The notes: generated by a model from the sequence alone, not told the origin. A stretch of DNA of 51,430 bases from a virus (IMGVR_UViG_3300035670_000299:1-51430), one strand, 5' to 3'. Positions 16,698 to 25,347 are shown, numbered from the stretch's first letter. A program made the numbers and translations.

Positions 16698-19571
16698 CTA
16701 TATTAATCTTATTAACGACTTAACAGTCCAAGCATCGGTTGTAGTTGATTTTAAACGTACGTTTGCTCCTGATAAGTCTACACTCATTGTAACTTGATCT
16801 GTATTTCCAATATCGCTTGTTGATGTATCTGTATATTCGACAGTTCCACCATTCCAAACTGACATTACAGTACCTGCTCTTGAATTTGATCCCGATATAA
16901 CGGCATAATCAAAGAACGCAGCACTATATGATGCTGTAGCTACACTAGCAACTACTGTAGTTGAAGCAGCAGTTGCAGTACCTAACGAACTAGATATTGG
17001 TTTTGCATTTAATCCATTCCATTCAGATGTAACTGAATATGATGCAGTAGTTGCATTTGGCGCTCCATTTATACCCGAAAAGTTTGCTATTGCTTTTCCA
17101 GTTGATGGTGCTGCAAAATATAATTCAGCAGAGTTTTCATTTATTACTCTTATACCTGAAGGTATAACTACAAAGTCGTTCGAATCATATACCTCAAATG
17201 CTGGATATTTGGTATTCAAATTGTGTGTGAATGACCAAGTAACAGCAGCTGATGTTTGATCTAATCGTGATGTAGATCCAGTAATATATAAACCACCACC
17301 GTTTGATGCTACAGCATATCCTGATGCTGAGTAATCAAAGCGTATTTCTGCTGTTAGTGCATCTACAGCAATAATAGCGTTTGGAATTATTTGATTATAA
17401 TTGTTATCGTATACTTGTAGTAATGGATTTCTTGTGTTGAGATTATGTACAAATGACCAAGTTACAGCAGGTGTTGATTGTGTTTTGTTCGTTGTGAATC
17501 CCGGAGCATTCGACGCAGATAATGCAAATGTAGCGTATGATGCAGTACCTTCAAGTGATCCAGTAAATGAACCAGATATGAATGAACTAGAAACAAATAA
17601 CGATCCAGTTATTACTGCTGAGCCCGAGAATGGAAAACCAACTCCAGCACCTGATCCTGAAATGTAAGATGCTGTTAGAGCGTAGCTAGCTGTGTTTGCA
17701 TTTAAAGCATATGATGCAGTAACAGGAACGTTCGAAGCATAAGACGCAGTTAATGCTACTAAAGCATATGATGCTGTCTCAGGTACATTCGAAGCATAGG
17801 ACGCAGTTAAAGCATTAGTTGCAAATGAAGCGCTTACTGCTTGAAGTACATACGATGCAGTTGCTGCAGTCCCAGTCGTGTCTTGATTCCAAGTTGGAAC
17901 AGTTCCTTGTAGACCTGAATATGGAGCAGTAGCAGCATATGATGCTGTTAAAGCTGATGTAGCATAAGATGCAGATACAGCATTTAAAACATAAGACGCT
18001 GTAGCAACAGACATTGATGATGTCTGATTTGACAGTATTGCATCAGATCCATTTACTTGTAGTGATCCAGATATTGAAACAGATCCTGTAAATTGATGTG
18101 TGTTTGATATAATAGAGCCAAACTGAGTAGATCCAGTTACTTGCTCTACTGATGAAGTTATAGTTTGTACTACGAGTGTTTGTGCTGTTAAAGTACCTTG
18201 TACTGTAAAGTTATCAGCATATGATGCAGTTTGTGCATTAGAAGCACTTATTACATTCTGAATAGAAGATGTTGTAATAGCAACTGCCACTCCATTTGAA
18301 TTACCCACCCAAGTATATCCTGATTGGATATTAGGAAGATCATTATAATATCCTGGTCCATTGATAACTCCAGAACCATCTGATATATGTGATTTTTCTA
18401 CATTACCTAATTTTTGTACAAGTATTGAAGAACCAGTTGGGCGAATATTTGTATATCCTCCTCCTGCAGCTACATATATAGAATCTCCAGAAGCAAAAGC
18501 TGAAGTGTCTACTCCACTTATAAATCCATTGATTAATCCTATACCTTCTGATTCATTTGTTAGAGTTTCTCCAGCGATTACTCCTACAGGCATTCTTAAA
18601 GGATTACTAGCGTCCGCAGGATAAACACCTACCATGTTTCCAGAATTACCTGATCCTGTTATATAGCACGGAGTACCTTTTATAATAGTAGCTCCAGAAA
18701 CGTTTTTAATAATTATTGTTGTGTTTTCTACATTTGAAAACGACAAATTTCCAGCACCATCAGTTATAACAACTTGTCCTAAAGTTCCATCTGTAGTTGG
18801 ATATATTAATCCACTTGCAGTAAGGGAGGTTCTTACATTAAATGAGTCCGCAGATGATGCTGTAGCAGCATAAGACGCTGTAACAGCGTATGATCCACTT
18901 AATGAATAAGATGACGAGATAGCATATGATGCTGAAGTAGCTAATACAGCATATGAAGCTGAAGTAGCTAATACTGAGTATGAAGCTGAAGTTGCAGTTG
19001 CAGCATAAGATGCTGATGTTGCTCTCAAAGCATAAGATGCAGACGTTGCTGCTGATGCTGTTACTACGTTTCCACCTTTTGATGCTACTGCTGTACCTGT
19101 TCTAGCACTAGAAAAATAAATTAATGCACTAGCAGTATTTACAGTATGAATCTTTTGAGGAATAATTACATCATCATTCGCGTCATATATAGTAAATACA
19201 GGATATAATGTTGATAAATTATGATCGAAAGACCAAGTTGTTGCTGCTACTGTTTGACTTAGTATAGCATTTGATGAATTTGTATCACCTGATCCTCCAC
19301 CTCCAGGAATTGTGATTGATGCCGTTCCATTGGATATTGTTGCTGTTACTCCAGCGCCATTGAAGTCAAAATATGAGGCTGTACCTTGTAGATTACCTTC
19401 ATCCGCGATATAGATTGCTGATATTCCGGATCCACCAGTGCCACCATTTAATGCGTATGATGCGGTTAGAGCGTAAGATGCAGAGAATGTATTTAAAACA
19501 CCGTTGGGAGTGGTTACCGAATTCAATGCAGCATCCGATCCGGATACAATGACTTTTTTCCAATTTGGCAT
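16698..19571 (-). CDS. large tail fibre protein with TASY ladders and three HNL modules
   Basis: 957 aa. It starts MPNWKKVIVSGSDAAL, nearly the same as the 325-aa fibre at 19910-20887 (MANWKKVIVSGSVAEL), which suggests a common attachment end. Three copies of the ~65-residue HNL module are present: near residues 100-165 (TTWSFDHNLSTLYP), ~690-750 (TWSFVHNLNTRNP) and ~755-815 (TWSFTHNLNTKYP). A different domain around residues 285-420 reads KNVSGATIIKGTPCYITGSG ... SIYVAAGGGYTNIRPTG and interrupts the TASY ladders. There is no S74 domain; the end is WTVKSLIRLI, resembling the ILIRLS end of the 576-aa fibre. It has a 91-nt leader with hairpin potential. Confidence 0.85.
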   Translation of the reverse strand: MPNWKKVIVSGSDAALNSVTTPNGVLNTFSASYALTASYALNGGTGGSGISAIYIADEGNLQGTASYFDFNGAGVTATISNGTASITIPGGGGSGDTNSSNAILSQTVAATTWSFDHNLSTLYPVFTIYDANDDVIIPQKIHTVNTASALIYFSSARTGTAVASKGGNVVTASAATSASYALRATSASYAATATSASYSVLATSASYAVLATSASYAISSSYSLSGSYAVTASYAATASSADSFNVRTSLTASGLIYPTTDGTLGQVVITDGAGNLSFSNVENTTIIIKNVSGATIIKGTPCYITGSGNSGNMVGVYPADASNPLRMPVGVIAGETLTNESEGIGLINGFISGVDTSAFASGDSIYVAAGGGYTNIRPTGSSILVQKLGNVEKSHISDGSGVINGPGYYNDLPNIQSGYTWVGNSNGVAVAITTSSIQNVISASNAQTASYADNFTVQGTLTAQTLVVQTITSSVEQVTGSTQFGSIISNTHQFTGSVSISGSLQVNGSDAILSNQTSSMSVATASYVLNAVSASYATSALTASYAATAPYSGLQGTVPTWNQDTTGTAATASYVLQAVSASFATNALTASYASNVPETASYALVALTASYASNVPVTASYALNANTASYALTASYISGSGAGVGFPFSGSAVITGSLFVSSSFISGSFTGSLEGTASYATFALSASNAPGFTTNKTQSTPAVTWSFVHNLNTRNPLLQVYDNNYNQIIPNAIIAVDALTAEIRFDYSASGYAVASNGGGLYITGSTSRLDQTSAAVTWSFTHNLNTKYPAFEVYDSNDFVVIPSGIRVINENSAELYFAAPSTGKAIANFSGINGAPNATTASYSVTSEWNGLNAKPISSSLGTATAASTTVVASVATASYSAAFFDYAVISGSNSRAGTVMSVWNGGTVEYTDTSTSDIGNTDQVTMSVDLSGANVRLKSTTTDAWTVKSLIRLI

Positions 19572-19585
19572 ATTTCAGTAATTTT

Positions 19586-19656
19586 GATCGATTATGGTTA
19601 GATACATATACTATGCCTAGCATATATGCCTACTTCCGTTAGGCCGACAATCGATT
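19586..19656 (-). promoter_or_regulatory. structured 5' leader of the 957-aa fibre gene
   Basis: Between the promoter-like motif and the ATG at 19571. A hairpin GCCTA/TAGGC lies at 19628-19644, next to a perfect palindrome GCATATATGC at 19620-19629, and ATCGATTAT occurs as a direct repeat at 19587-19595 and 19650-19658. The leader is about five times longer than at the other fibres. Its role is unknown; translational control or mRNA stability are possible. Confidence 0.35.
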
Positions 19657-19662
19657 ATTTAC

Positions 19663-19671
19663 AATAAATAT
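19663..19671 (-). promoter_or_regulatory. variant promoter-like motif for the 957-aa fibre
   Basis: AATAAATAT on the plus strand, one mismatch from the consensus. It is 91 nt upstream of the ATG at 19571 and just after the stop of the 70-aa gene. Confidence 0.45.
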
Positions 19672-19676
19672 ACGGT

Positions 19677-19889
19677 TTACTTGGTTTCTTCTAGAAACTG
19701 ATTCTGAATTTTTACAGTCATGTTATAAACGATTTCAACGTGTTCTCCGAGGAATTGTGATCGTTTAATTAATGTAAGTAGGAGTTCCAACTCCTCTTTT
19801 TCCAATTTATTTGGATCTATAGAAGTTGGAACTGCACTTTTATCTGATACTGGAACTAATGTTCCTAAATTTTTTGCTGTAATTCCCAT
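19677..19889 (-). CDS. small helical hypothetical protein, 70 aa
   Basis: It starts MGITAKNLGTLVPVSDKSAV and continues into a charged, probably helical stretch (KLEKEELELLLTLIKRSQFL, then a second helix to QNQFLEETK). No family recognised with certainty. It lies 20 nt downstream of the 325-aa fibre with no promoter-like motif between, so it belongs to that transcript. A small helical protein in this place could be a fibre assembly helper or a structural plug, but nothing in the sequence proves it. No membrane segment or Cys cluster. Confidence 0.65.
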   Translation of the reverse strand: MGITAKNLGTLVPVSDKSAVPTSIDPNKLEKEELELLLTLIKRSQFLGEHVEIVYNMTVKIQNQFLEETK

Positions 19890-19909
19890 AACTAATTTTA
19901 AAACTTATT

Positions 19910-20887
19910 TTATGCCCAGACAAATATATCTCCGTTATCTATTTTAAGGTTACCTATCTTTTGATATTCTGCTGAGTCTGCATGTGCTGCATTTTGGATA
20001 TCAACAACTGCTGCTGCATATGCTGTTGTGTTTGCTGATGTAGCGTTATATGCTACTGATGCGTTAAATCCGAAACGTGTATCTGATGAATCGTAAATAA
20101 AGGCGTGACCTGTACCTGAACCTTCATCAATGATAATACCACCTTCATCTGGATTAGCTGAACCTGAATTCAATAAGATAAATTTATCTTCAACTAATAA
20201 GTTAGTTACGTTTAAGTAAGCTAAATCACCATTTACAGTTAAATTACCTCCAACAGTTAAATCAGAAACGATATTTACTGAATCAGTTAAACCAACAGTT
20301 AATGTATTAGTGTTATCAACAAATGAAGTATTGATTTGATTTGCTGTACCGTAAATACGAACACCTTCAGTTTTTAAATCAATCGAACCAGACGTAATAG
20401 CACCTGCTCCAGTTGAACCACTTAATGCTAAAGTAGTAACAATACCTGTTAATGCCGAACCATCACCTAAAAACGATCCAGTAAATGAACCAGTTAATGA
20501 TGAATTAACTCCAGATAATTGGATTGAACTAGCACCTGAAACTACGGTTCCATCATCTGATAAGGTAGTATTTGCAAATGCATCTCCAGTCCATTTCGTG
20601 ATTGCGTTTGCAGTTAAGCCAGACGAACCAGAAACTGCTACTGTAGCGCTTCCTGTACCATTATATGAAAATGCTGAAACACCTGTACCGTTTGTTATAG
20701 CTTGATCTAAAGCTACATTCGTTAATCCAGATCCGTTACCTTGAAACGAGCCTGAGAATGAACCCGATATGATCGTGTTAGCAGGTGATGTTAATAATTG
20801 GCCACCTTGTACGTAAAAGGCACTAGCTGATACAGCAGATAATTCAGCTACACTACCCGATACTATGACCTTTTTCCAATTTGCCAT
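19910..20887 (-). CDS. short tail fibre protein sharing the NWKKVIVSGS start
   Basis: 325 aa. The N-terminus MANWKKVIVSGSVAELSAV matches that of the 957-aa fibre. The body contains SGSFSGSFQGNGSGLTNV and SGVNSSLTGSFTGSFLGDGSAL units and a DLTVGGNLTVNGDLAYLNVT segment, followed by a region (VEDKFILLNSGSANPDEGGI) that I have seen in Bacteroidetes-type phage fibres. It ends DSAEYQKIGNLKIDNGDIFVWA. There is no autochaperone. It may be a proximal or collar fibre since it lies next to the neck genes. Promoter-like motif 27 nt upstream. Confidence 0.8.
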   Translation of the reverse strand: MANWKKVIVSGSVAELSAVSASAFYVQGGQLLTSPANTIISGSFSGSFQGNGSGLTNVALDQAITNGTGVSAFSYNGTGSATVAVSGSSGLTANAITKWTGDAFANTTLSDDGTVVSGASSIQLSGVNSSLTGSFTGSFLGDGSALTGIVTTLALSGSTGAGAITSGSIDLKTEGVRIYGTANQINTSFVDNTNTLTVGLTDSVNIVSDLTVGGNLTVNGDLAYLNVTNLLVEDKFILLNSGSANPDEGGIIIDEGSGTGHAFIYDSSDTRFGFNASVAYNATSANTTAYAAAVVDIQNAAHADSAEYQKIGNLKIDNGDIFVWA

Positions 20888-20914
20888 TCGTAATTGTTTT
20901 TAGTATTATTCCGT

Positions 20915-20923
20915 TATAAATAT
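20915..20923 (-). promoter_or_regulatory. ATATTTATA promoter-like motif for the 325-aa fibre
   Basis: Exact copy, 27 nt before the ATG at 20887 and 4 nt past the preceding stop. The leader contains CTAAAAACAATTACGA. Confidence 0.6.
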
Positions 20924-20927
20924 ATGA

Positions 20928-21359
20928 CTATTCAAGACCCACATACATTGAAGATGAAGTAAAATAAATATCACCTGCTGATGCCGAAGTTGCGAAAGGC
21001 AACGCTGACTGCGTAGCTACGTTTATTATACCATTTTGTTTTACTTCAAATATATTTTGATTTTGAGCGTTTTTAATCAATAGTAATGTTGAATTAGACG
21101 ACCCAGTAACAAATAAAGTACCACGATTAAAAATAGATCCACTAACAGTTAGTGATCCAGTTATAATAGTACTTATGTTTACTAATAATCCATCTGTTGG
21201 AGAGATTGATGCAGTAGCTGATCCAGATGCAATTCGAAATACATCACCAACTAATGAAGTAACTGGTAAGTTAAGTAAGCCACTACCATCACCAGAAAAC
21301 GATCCGGTAAATGATCCTGATATAGGTCTGAATAGTTGTTTACTTCTTACTAATGCCAT
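20928..21359 (-). CDS. small fibre-like structural protein, 143 aa
   Basis: It begins MALVRSKQLFRPISGSFTGSFSGDGSGLLNLPV. The FTGSFSGDGSGL unit is common to the longer fibres, and the second half (LTVSGSIFNRGTLFVTGSSN ... IFEVKQNGIINVATQ) repeats the fibre beta-strand style. It ends AGDIYFTSSSMYVGLE. It follows the 413-aa structural gene after 2 nt, so it is translated with the neck genes and not under its own promoter. Likely a collar or short fibre component; no closer identity. Confidence 0.7.
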   Translation of the reverse strand: MALVRSKQLFRPISGSFTGSFSGDGSGLLNLPVTSLVGDVFRIASGSATASISPTDGLLVNISTIITGSLTVSGSIFNRGTLFVTGSSNSTLLLIKNAQNQNIFEVKQNGIINVATQSALPFATSASAGDIYFTSSSMYVGLE

Positions 21360-21361
21360 TA

Positions 21362-22603
21362 TTATACGAATTTACCTACTGCTACTATTTCGTCTGTTGC
21401 TTCTAATCCATATCCGATTCCAACATCATCAATTGTTAACAAACATGTTCCATCTAAATTATCTACAAACGATACAACATAATCTTGAGGTACGAATACT
21501 CCATTTATATAGAATGTAAAGTTTACTTTTGATGTTGCTGGTAATGATGAGTTTACTGGTATTGATAGGAATGAAGCATTAAATGTTGCTGTTGTTTGTG
21601 TATTTGATACAGCTGTTTTAGAAATTGATACTGCTAAGTATGCTGTATCTAGAGCACTTGCACCTTGTACTGATACGTTGATATTACCACCTTCAAATAT
21701 TGTAGTTGAAGTAGTACCACCACCCGTAACTGTAGTTGATGCTAAAGCTAATGTATCCAAATCTGCAGTTGTAGTTTCGAAATTAAATACTACTTGTGCA
21801 GTGCCATAGTACATATCAGCGTTTGCTATTTGTTTGTTTATTGTATCTGGAATTATATATCCATTTAAAATAATATTAAATGTTGATCTAACTGCTCTAC
21901 CATCTGTAGTATTTACTTCAGTTACAGTACTAAACTGATCAATTCGTGCTCTAAACTTAAAACGTGAAAAATCACCCCAATACGAGTCGCCAGCAAAGTT
22001 AATTGCTTCAATAATTGGATTAATTTGTTCTACGTAATCAGTGAATATAATACACGAATACGTTAAAGTAACGTAATCAGGTACTACAGACATATATACT
22101 TCTTTTGATGGTGTTCTGTTTGTTATAACAGAAAAACGATCGTATTGATTTCTTTTATTAAATTGCTGTTCGAATAATTGGTAGTTATGTACTTTATTTC
22201 CGTCTAATTTATTACCTAATGAACGATTCTTTTCTAAAGTATCGCGTTTAAACATAATAAGTGGAGTAAGTAACTTACCATCTTTATCACGTAAAGCACC
22301 ATCTGATTGTACTGTTTTCCAACGTTCAGGAGAACCATACATAATTGGTACTGGCACTCGTGTTCCGTTTTGAATTACTGATGGTTTAATTGTATTTTCA
22401 AAATAGTATTTAATTACTTCGTCGTGATCTTTTAATGATACAGAGAAGTCTTTTTGTTTACTGCCTTTGAATGTAATTTCTTTAGCTCTATTTTTAGAAA
22501 ATACAGTATCGCTAGGTGATTTTGATATAGTATTATCATACGGAACGAATGCTTCCTGAATTACTTCGGATTGATTTTTAGGAAGTGGTTTTAATCGTCT
22601 CAT
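21362..22603 (-). CDS. putative neck/tail-connector structural protein, 413 aa
   Basis: It starts MRRLKPLPKNQSEVIQEAFV. The first ~250 residues are a compact alpha/beta domain with VPVPIMYGSPERWKTVQSDG, LTPLIMFKRDTLEKNR and YVTLTYSCIIFTDYVEQINPIIEAIN. The C-terminal ~150 residues are Thr/Ser-rich beta repeats (ALASTTVTGGGTTSTTIFEG onwards) of an Ig-like or decoration type. I recognise the first part as a conserved structural protein of T4-like environmental phages, located after the capsid genes; a neck or tail-terminator role is inferred from that position. Its start codon overlaps the stop of the 162-aa gene (shared base at 22603). Confidence 0.65.
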   Translation of the reverse strand: MRRLKPLPKNQSEVIQEAFVPYDNTISKSPSDTVFSKNRAKEITFKGSKQKDFSVSLKDHDEVIKYYFENTIKPSVIQNGTRVPVPIMYGSPERWKTVQSDGALRDKDGKLLTPLIMFKRDTLEKNRSLGNKLDGNKVHNYQLFEQQFNKRNQYDRFSVITNRTPSKEVYMSVVPDYVTLTYSCIIFTDYVEQINPIIEAINFAGDSYWGDFSRFKFRARIDQFSTVTEVNTTDGRAVRSTFNIILNGYIIPDTINKQIANADMYYGTAQVVFNFETTTADLDTLALASTTVTGGGTTSTTIFEGGNINVSVQGASALDTAYLAVSISKTAVSNTQTTATFNASFLSIPVNSSLPATSKVNFTFYINGVFVPQDYVVSFVDNLDGTCLLTIDDVGIGYGLEATDEIVAVGKFV

Positions 22604-23091
22604 TATAATCGTTCTTGTTTAAGACCTAGTTTTTCAGGACGTACGTACTGAGCATTTACGATAATAGATATACTAGAACCAAAATCAGTAGTGTCATCAT
22701 ATGCGTATGATGGGTCTTTTCCTACTACTAATTGATTCTCGATTATCCCCGCGATTTCATAGTAATTTTCTTGCCATAATACAACGTCACCAACTTCAGG
22801 TACTAATTGCATATCTACAAGGATATCGCGTAAAAATCGTACAGTAATTTCACGTGTAACATCAGTACCAAAATCAGATTCAGTCCACGCTTGTATATTT
22901 CTTTCTATTAGGCAGTTTACTAGAATTGGATCATTATACGTTTTAGTAAGTGATTCTCCGTATAGATTAGATGACGTCTTATCTAAAGCTATTTTATAAT
23001 ATCCAACTGATTGTTGGATAATATTATTGATCAATTCTTTATTGATGTGACGAAATAATGATATGTCTCTAGAACCGCCAAAAAGTGCCAT
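22603..23091 (-). CDS. putative head-tail neck protein, 162 aa
   Basis: It starts MALFGGSRDISLFRHINKEL. The core has TYNDPILVNCLIERN, a FGTDVTREITVRFLRDILVD stretch and PEVGDVVLWQENYYEIAGII. This SLF-x2-[IL]N-x-EL plus [PV]GD-[IV]-[IV]-x-W pattern is that of a neck protein of T4-like phages (candidate counterpart of T4 gp14, not certain). It lies 1 nt after the stop of the 110-aa gene and is coupled to the next gene. No catalytic motif. Expected role: sealing the filled head or receiving the tail. Confidence 0.6.
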   Translation of the reverse strand: MALFGGSRDISLFRHINKELINNIIQQSVGYYKIALDKTSSNLYGESLTKTYNDPILVNCLIERNIQAWTESDFGTDVTREITVRFLRDILVDMQLVPEVGDVVLWQENYYEIAGIIENQLVVGKDPSYAYDDTTDFGSSISIIVNAQYVRPEKLGLKQERL

Positions 23092-23092
23092 A

Positions 23093-23425
23093 TTAGTAAT
23101 TTCTGATTTTAACTAGTGATTTAGCACGTGGGAAGAATTTAACTAATCCATTAATACCTAAAGCAGCATCTTTAATCATTTTAATTGTTTCTTCAGGAGT
23201 TCCTTCGTTAATGAATTTAATTTCAAGCAATGCGTAATCGTAGTTAGCATCAGATAATGACTCTAATTTTTCATTTGAAATAACTTTAATTACAACAATA
23301 TCTTTTATTGCTCTAACTTGATTATAAATTTCAGTCTGATTTGCTTTTGCTTTTTCCACCTTAATTATGGCTTGCATAAAGTAGGTTTCAAATGTTGATT
23401 CAGCAAGTATATCTATTAATTTCAT
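23093..23425 (-). CDS. small protein with MKLIDILAE N-terminus, 110 aa
   Basis: I chose the ATG at 23425 rather than the one at 23455. It starts 1 nt after the upstream stop, and the protein then begins MKLIDILAESTFETYFMQAI, matching the MIKLxDIL-x-E start of four proteins further upstream in the genome. The L-A-E at 7-9 fits the T4 gp21-type cleavage pattern [LI]-x-E. The rest (KVEKAKANQTEIYNQVRAIK, VVIKVISNEKLE, YALLEIKFINEGTPEETIKM) looks like a small alpha/beta ferredoxin-like fold. Function unknown; likely a head or neck component given its neighbours. Confidence 0.65.
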   Translation of the reverse strand: MKLIDILAESTFETYFMQAIIKVEKAKANQTEIYNQVRAIKDIVVIKVISNEKLESLSDANYDYALLEIKFINEGTPEETIKMIKDAALGINGLVKFFPRAKSLVKIRNY

Positions 23426-23426
23426 A

Positions 23427-24581
23427 TTAAAATATATAAAACGGCAATGGAACATTTGTTAAAGTCTGCTGGATATATCCTTCGTCCATTGAACGCTTTT
23501 CTAATTGTTTTGTTCTAGATGAATCTTCTAATGTTCCACGTAATTGTTCTAGCAATGCTATTTTTTCAGAACGTGCGTCTGCAATTAAGTCAGATTGATT
23601 TAATGTTACTTCAGCACCTGGAATTGGTATAGTACCATACTTACCACGCACATATGCTAACATTTCTTTTACTAGCGCTAGTGTGTATTGGAATACCCAC
23701 ATTTTGCCTACTGAATTTAACTGAGAATATACTGGATTGTTATACGGTACATTCGAAATGTTAGTAACTAAATTAGTAGCAGAACCAGATATGAATAATT
23801 GATTACGTTCTGATTTTTTAATGTAGTGGAATATTAAGTTAGTATCTGTAGCTGGAATTGGAAATAATCGTAATTGATTATTTACTAAGTCAAACGAGTA
23901 TGCTGATTTTCTTACTTGGTCGTTTAATTCAATTGCTTGTAGCTTTAACATATCAAAGTTCAACGGCATTAGCATAAAGTTAATACCTGGAGAATAAGAT
24001 CCGAAATTGAATGATTCAAGTAATGATTGAATACCTGTACCTGTACCAGCGTATGGATCAAAATAACGAACAATAGCTGGAGGTGTTTGTTGAAATATAG
24101 TTTTTACTTCAATCGAATCACCTGGTGCTAATGATGCAGATGCAGCAGCCCAAGTATTTAAATTATAATTTTGAACGTTTGCTGTTACTGGTAATGATGC
24201 AGTGTAATAAGTTGTAGTACCACCAGTACCTGCTTCAGAACCATAAGTTGAAGCAATGCGTATTGTTGAAGCTAAATTAGGAGTAATTACTTGGTTATTT
24301 AGAGCAGATCCAGTAGCTGAACCTTCCATCGAAATATAATTTTCTCTAATTTTCCATTGATATACTTCGTTTCCGTATACTGTAACTGCTTCTTCGAATG
24401 CAGCATAGAATTGGATATCTTGTAATTCGATGTTTTCGATTGGATATCCTAAGCGCTGTGCACACCACTTTACTACTTTATCTGCATCTGTTTGGAATAA
24501 TGAATCATTATCATAAAATCCAAATGGAGTAGATCCAGTAGTGAAAGTTGATGTTCCAGTATATATTGCTATATTAGCCAT
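23427..24581 (-). CDS. putative neck/connector structural protein, 384 aa
   Basis: It starts MANIAIYTGTSTFTTGSTPF. The N-terminal half has DADKVVKWCAQRLGYPIENI and QFYAAFEEAVTVYGNEVYQW, a helical region similar in style to head-tail connector (gp6-like) proteins. A Ser/Thr/Ala-rich insert follows at ~90-160, then LMPLNFDMLKLQAIELNDQV and a helical end (DLIADARSEKIALLEQLRGT). It is the first gene of the post-PhoH block, with its own promoter-like motif 19 nt upstream. The exact T4 counterpart (gp13?) cannot be settled from sequence reading. No enzyme motif. Confidence 0.6.
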   Translation of the reverse strand: MANIAIYTGTSTFTTGSTPFGFYDNDSLFQTDADKVVKWCAQRLGYPIENIELQDIQFYAAFEEAVTVYGNEVYQWKIRENYISMEGSATGSALNNQVITPNLASTIRIASTYGSEAGTGGTTTYYTASLPVTANVQNYNLNTWAAASASLAPGDSIEVKTIFQQTPPAIVRYFDPYAGTGTGIQSLLESFNFGSYSPGINFMLMPLNFDMLKLQAIELNDQVRKSAYSFDLVNNQLRLFPIPATDTNLIFHYIKKSERNQLFISGSATNLVTNISNVPYNNPVYSQLNSVGKMWVFQYTLALVKEMLAYVRGKYGTIPIPGAEVTLNQSDLIADARSEKIALLEQLRGTLEDSSRTKQLEKRSMDEGYIQQTLTNVPLPFYIF

Positions 24582-24600
24582 TTATTAATCTAGTATTTAA

Positions 24601-24609
24601 TATAAATAT
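24601..24609 (-). promoter_or_regulatory. ATATTTATA promoter-like motif for the neck gene block
   Basis: Exact copy, 19 nt before the ATG at 24581, in the 45-nt gap after the PhoH gene. Confidence 0.6.
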
Positions 24610-24626
24610 CGAAGTGATATAGTATA

Positions 24627-25316
24627 TTATAAATGTTCTTTATACATGTTCAGAACTGATTCCACAATTGGGTGTCTGTGGTTTGTTTTCAAAATTACAG
24701 ATGCTACTCCTGGAATTGATCCAGCAACTTGTTTTGATAGAAAATACATACCAGAGTCTTTTTTATTTTTTAAATCGACTTGAGATGTATCGCCTACAAT
24801 CACCATTTTACTTCCTTTACATAGACGAGATATTACCATTTCCATTTGAGGATCAGTAACATTTTGTGCCTCGTCTACTATGATAAATGCATTTGAGAAG
24901 TTACGTCCACGCATAAATGCGAATGGAACGATTTCTATTTGTCCTCGCTCAAAATACATATCCACTTTTTCTTTATCGTATACTCGATATGCGTTGTCGT
25001 ATATTGGAGCAACGAATGGATCTAATTTCTCTTTAATACCACCAGGTAAAAAACCAATTTCTTCTTTAGCTGTTACTACTGGTCTTGCTATAATGATCTT
25101 TTCAACTTCCTTATTGAATAATAGATCTAGCGCTGTTTGGACTGCCACTAGCGTTTTACCGCTTCCTGCTTGTCCAGTAATGACTGTAATGTCATTAACT
25201 AAAATTATACTCTTTGTTTCTTTCTGTTCTTCATTTAGTTGAACTTGGAACTTGATTGGATTTTTCGGTTTACGTTTTTCTTGAAAAATCTCGTCATTGT
25301 GGTGATTTGAAGCCAT
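24627..25316 (-). CDS. phoH: PhoH-like ATPase
   Basis: 229 aa, the usual length of phage PhoH-like proteins. Walker A GQAGSGKT is at 48-55, IIIARPVVTAKEEIGFLPGG at ~74-93 is the family signature, Walker B IIVDEAQN is at 145-152, and VGDTSQ at 174-179 is the sensor-like strand. The family is a P-loop NTPase related to the helicase part of RecD/superfamily 1 and is common in phages; its biological role in phage is still unclear. It stands alone between a terminator (25381-25401) with a promoter-like motif upstream and the neck block downstream, so it may be expressed separately from the capsid gene. Confidence 0.93.
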   Translation of the reverse strand: MASNHHNDEIFQEKRKPKNPIKFQVQLNEEQKETKSIILVNDITVITGQAGSGKTLVAVQTALDLLFNKEVEKIIIARPVVTAKEEIGFLPGGIKEKLDPFVAPIYDNAYRVYDKEKVDMYFERGQIEIVPFAFMRGRNFSNAFIIVDEAQNVTDPQMEMVISRLCKGSKMVIVGDTSQVDLKNKKDSGMYFLSKQVAGSIPGVASVILKTNHRHPIVESVLNMYKEHL

Positions 25317-25338
25317 AAAACTTGTTTTAGTTATCAGC

Positions 25339-25347
25339 GATAAATAT
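25339..25347 (-). promoter_or_regulatory. variant promoter-like motif for phoH
   Basis: GATAAATAT on the plus strand, one mismatch, 22 nt before the ATG at 25316. It lies downstream (in transcription) of the capsid terminator, which supports a promoter function. Confidence 0.6.

Noticed and set aside
1-21359. Possible diversity-generating retroelement acting on fibre genes
   Set aside because: No reverse transcriptase gene and no near-identical template/variable repeat pair with adenine-biased changes was seen. The repeats differ mainly at silent sites.
24668-25242. Plus-strand open frames opposite phoH, the scaffold and the fibres
   Set aside because: They are shadows of well-supported minus-strand genes and their translations show no domain logic (Ser-, Leu- or His-rich).
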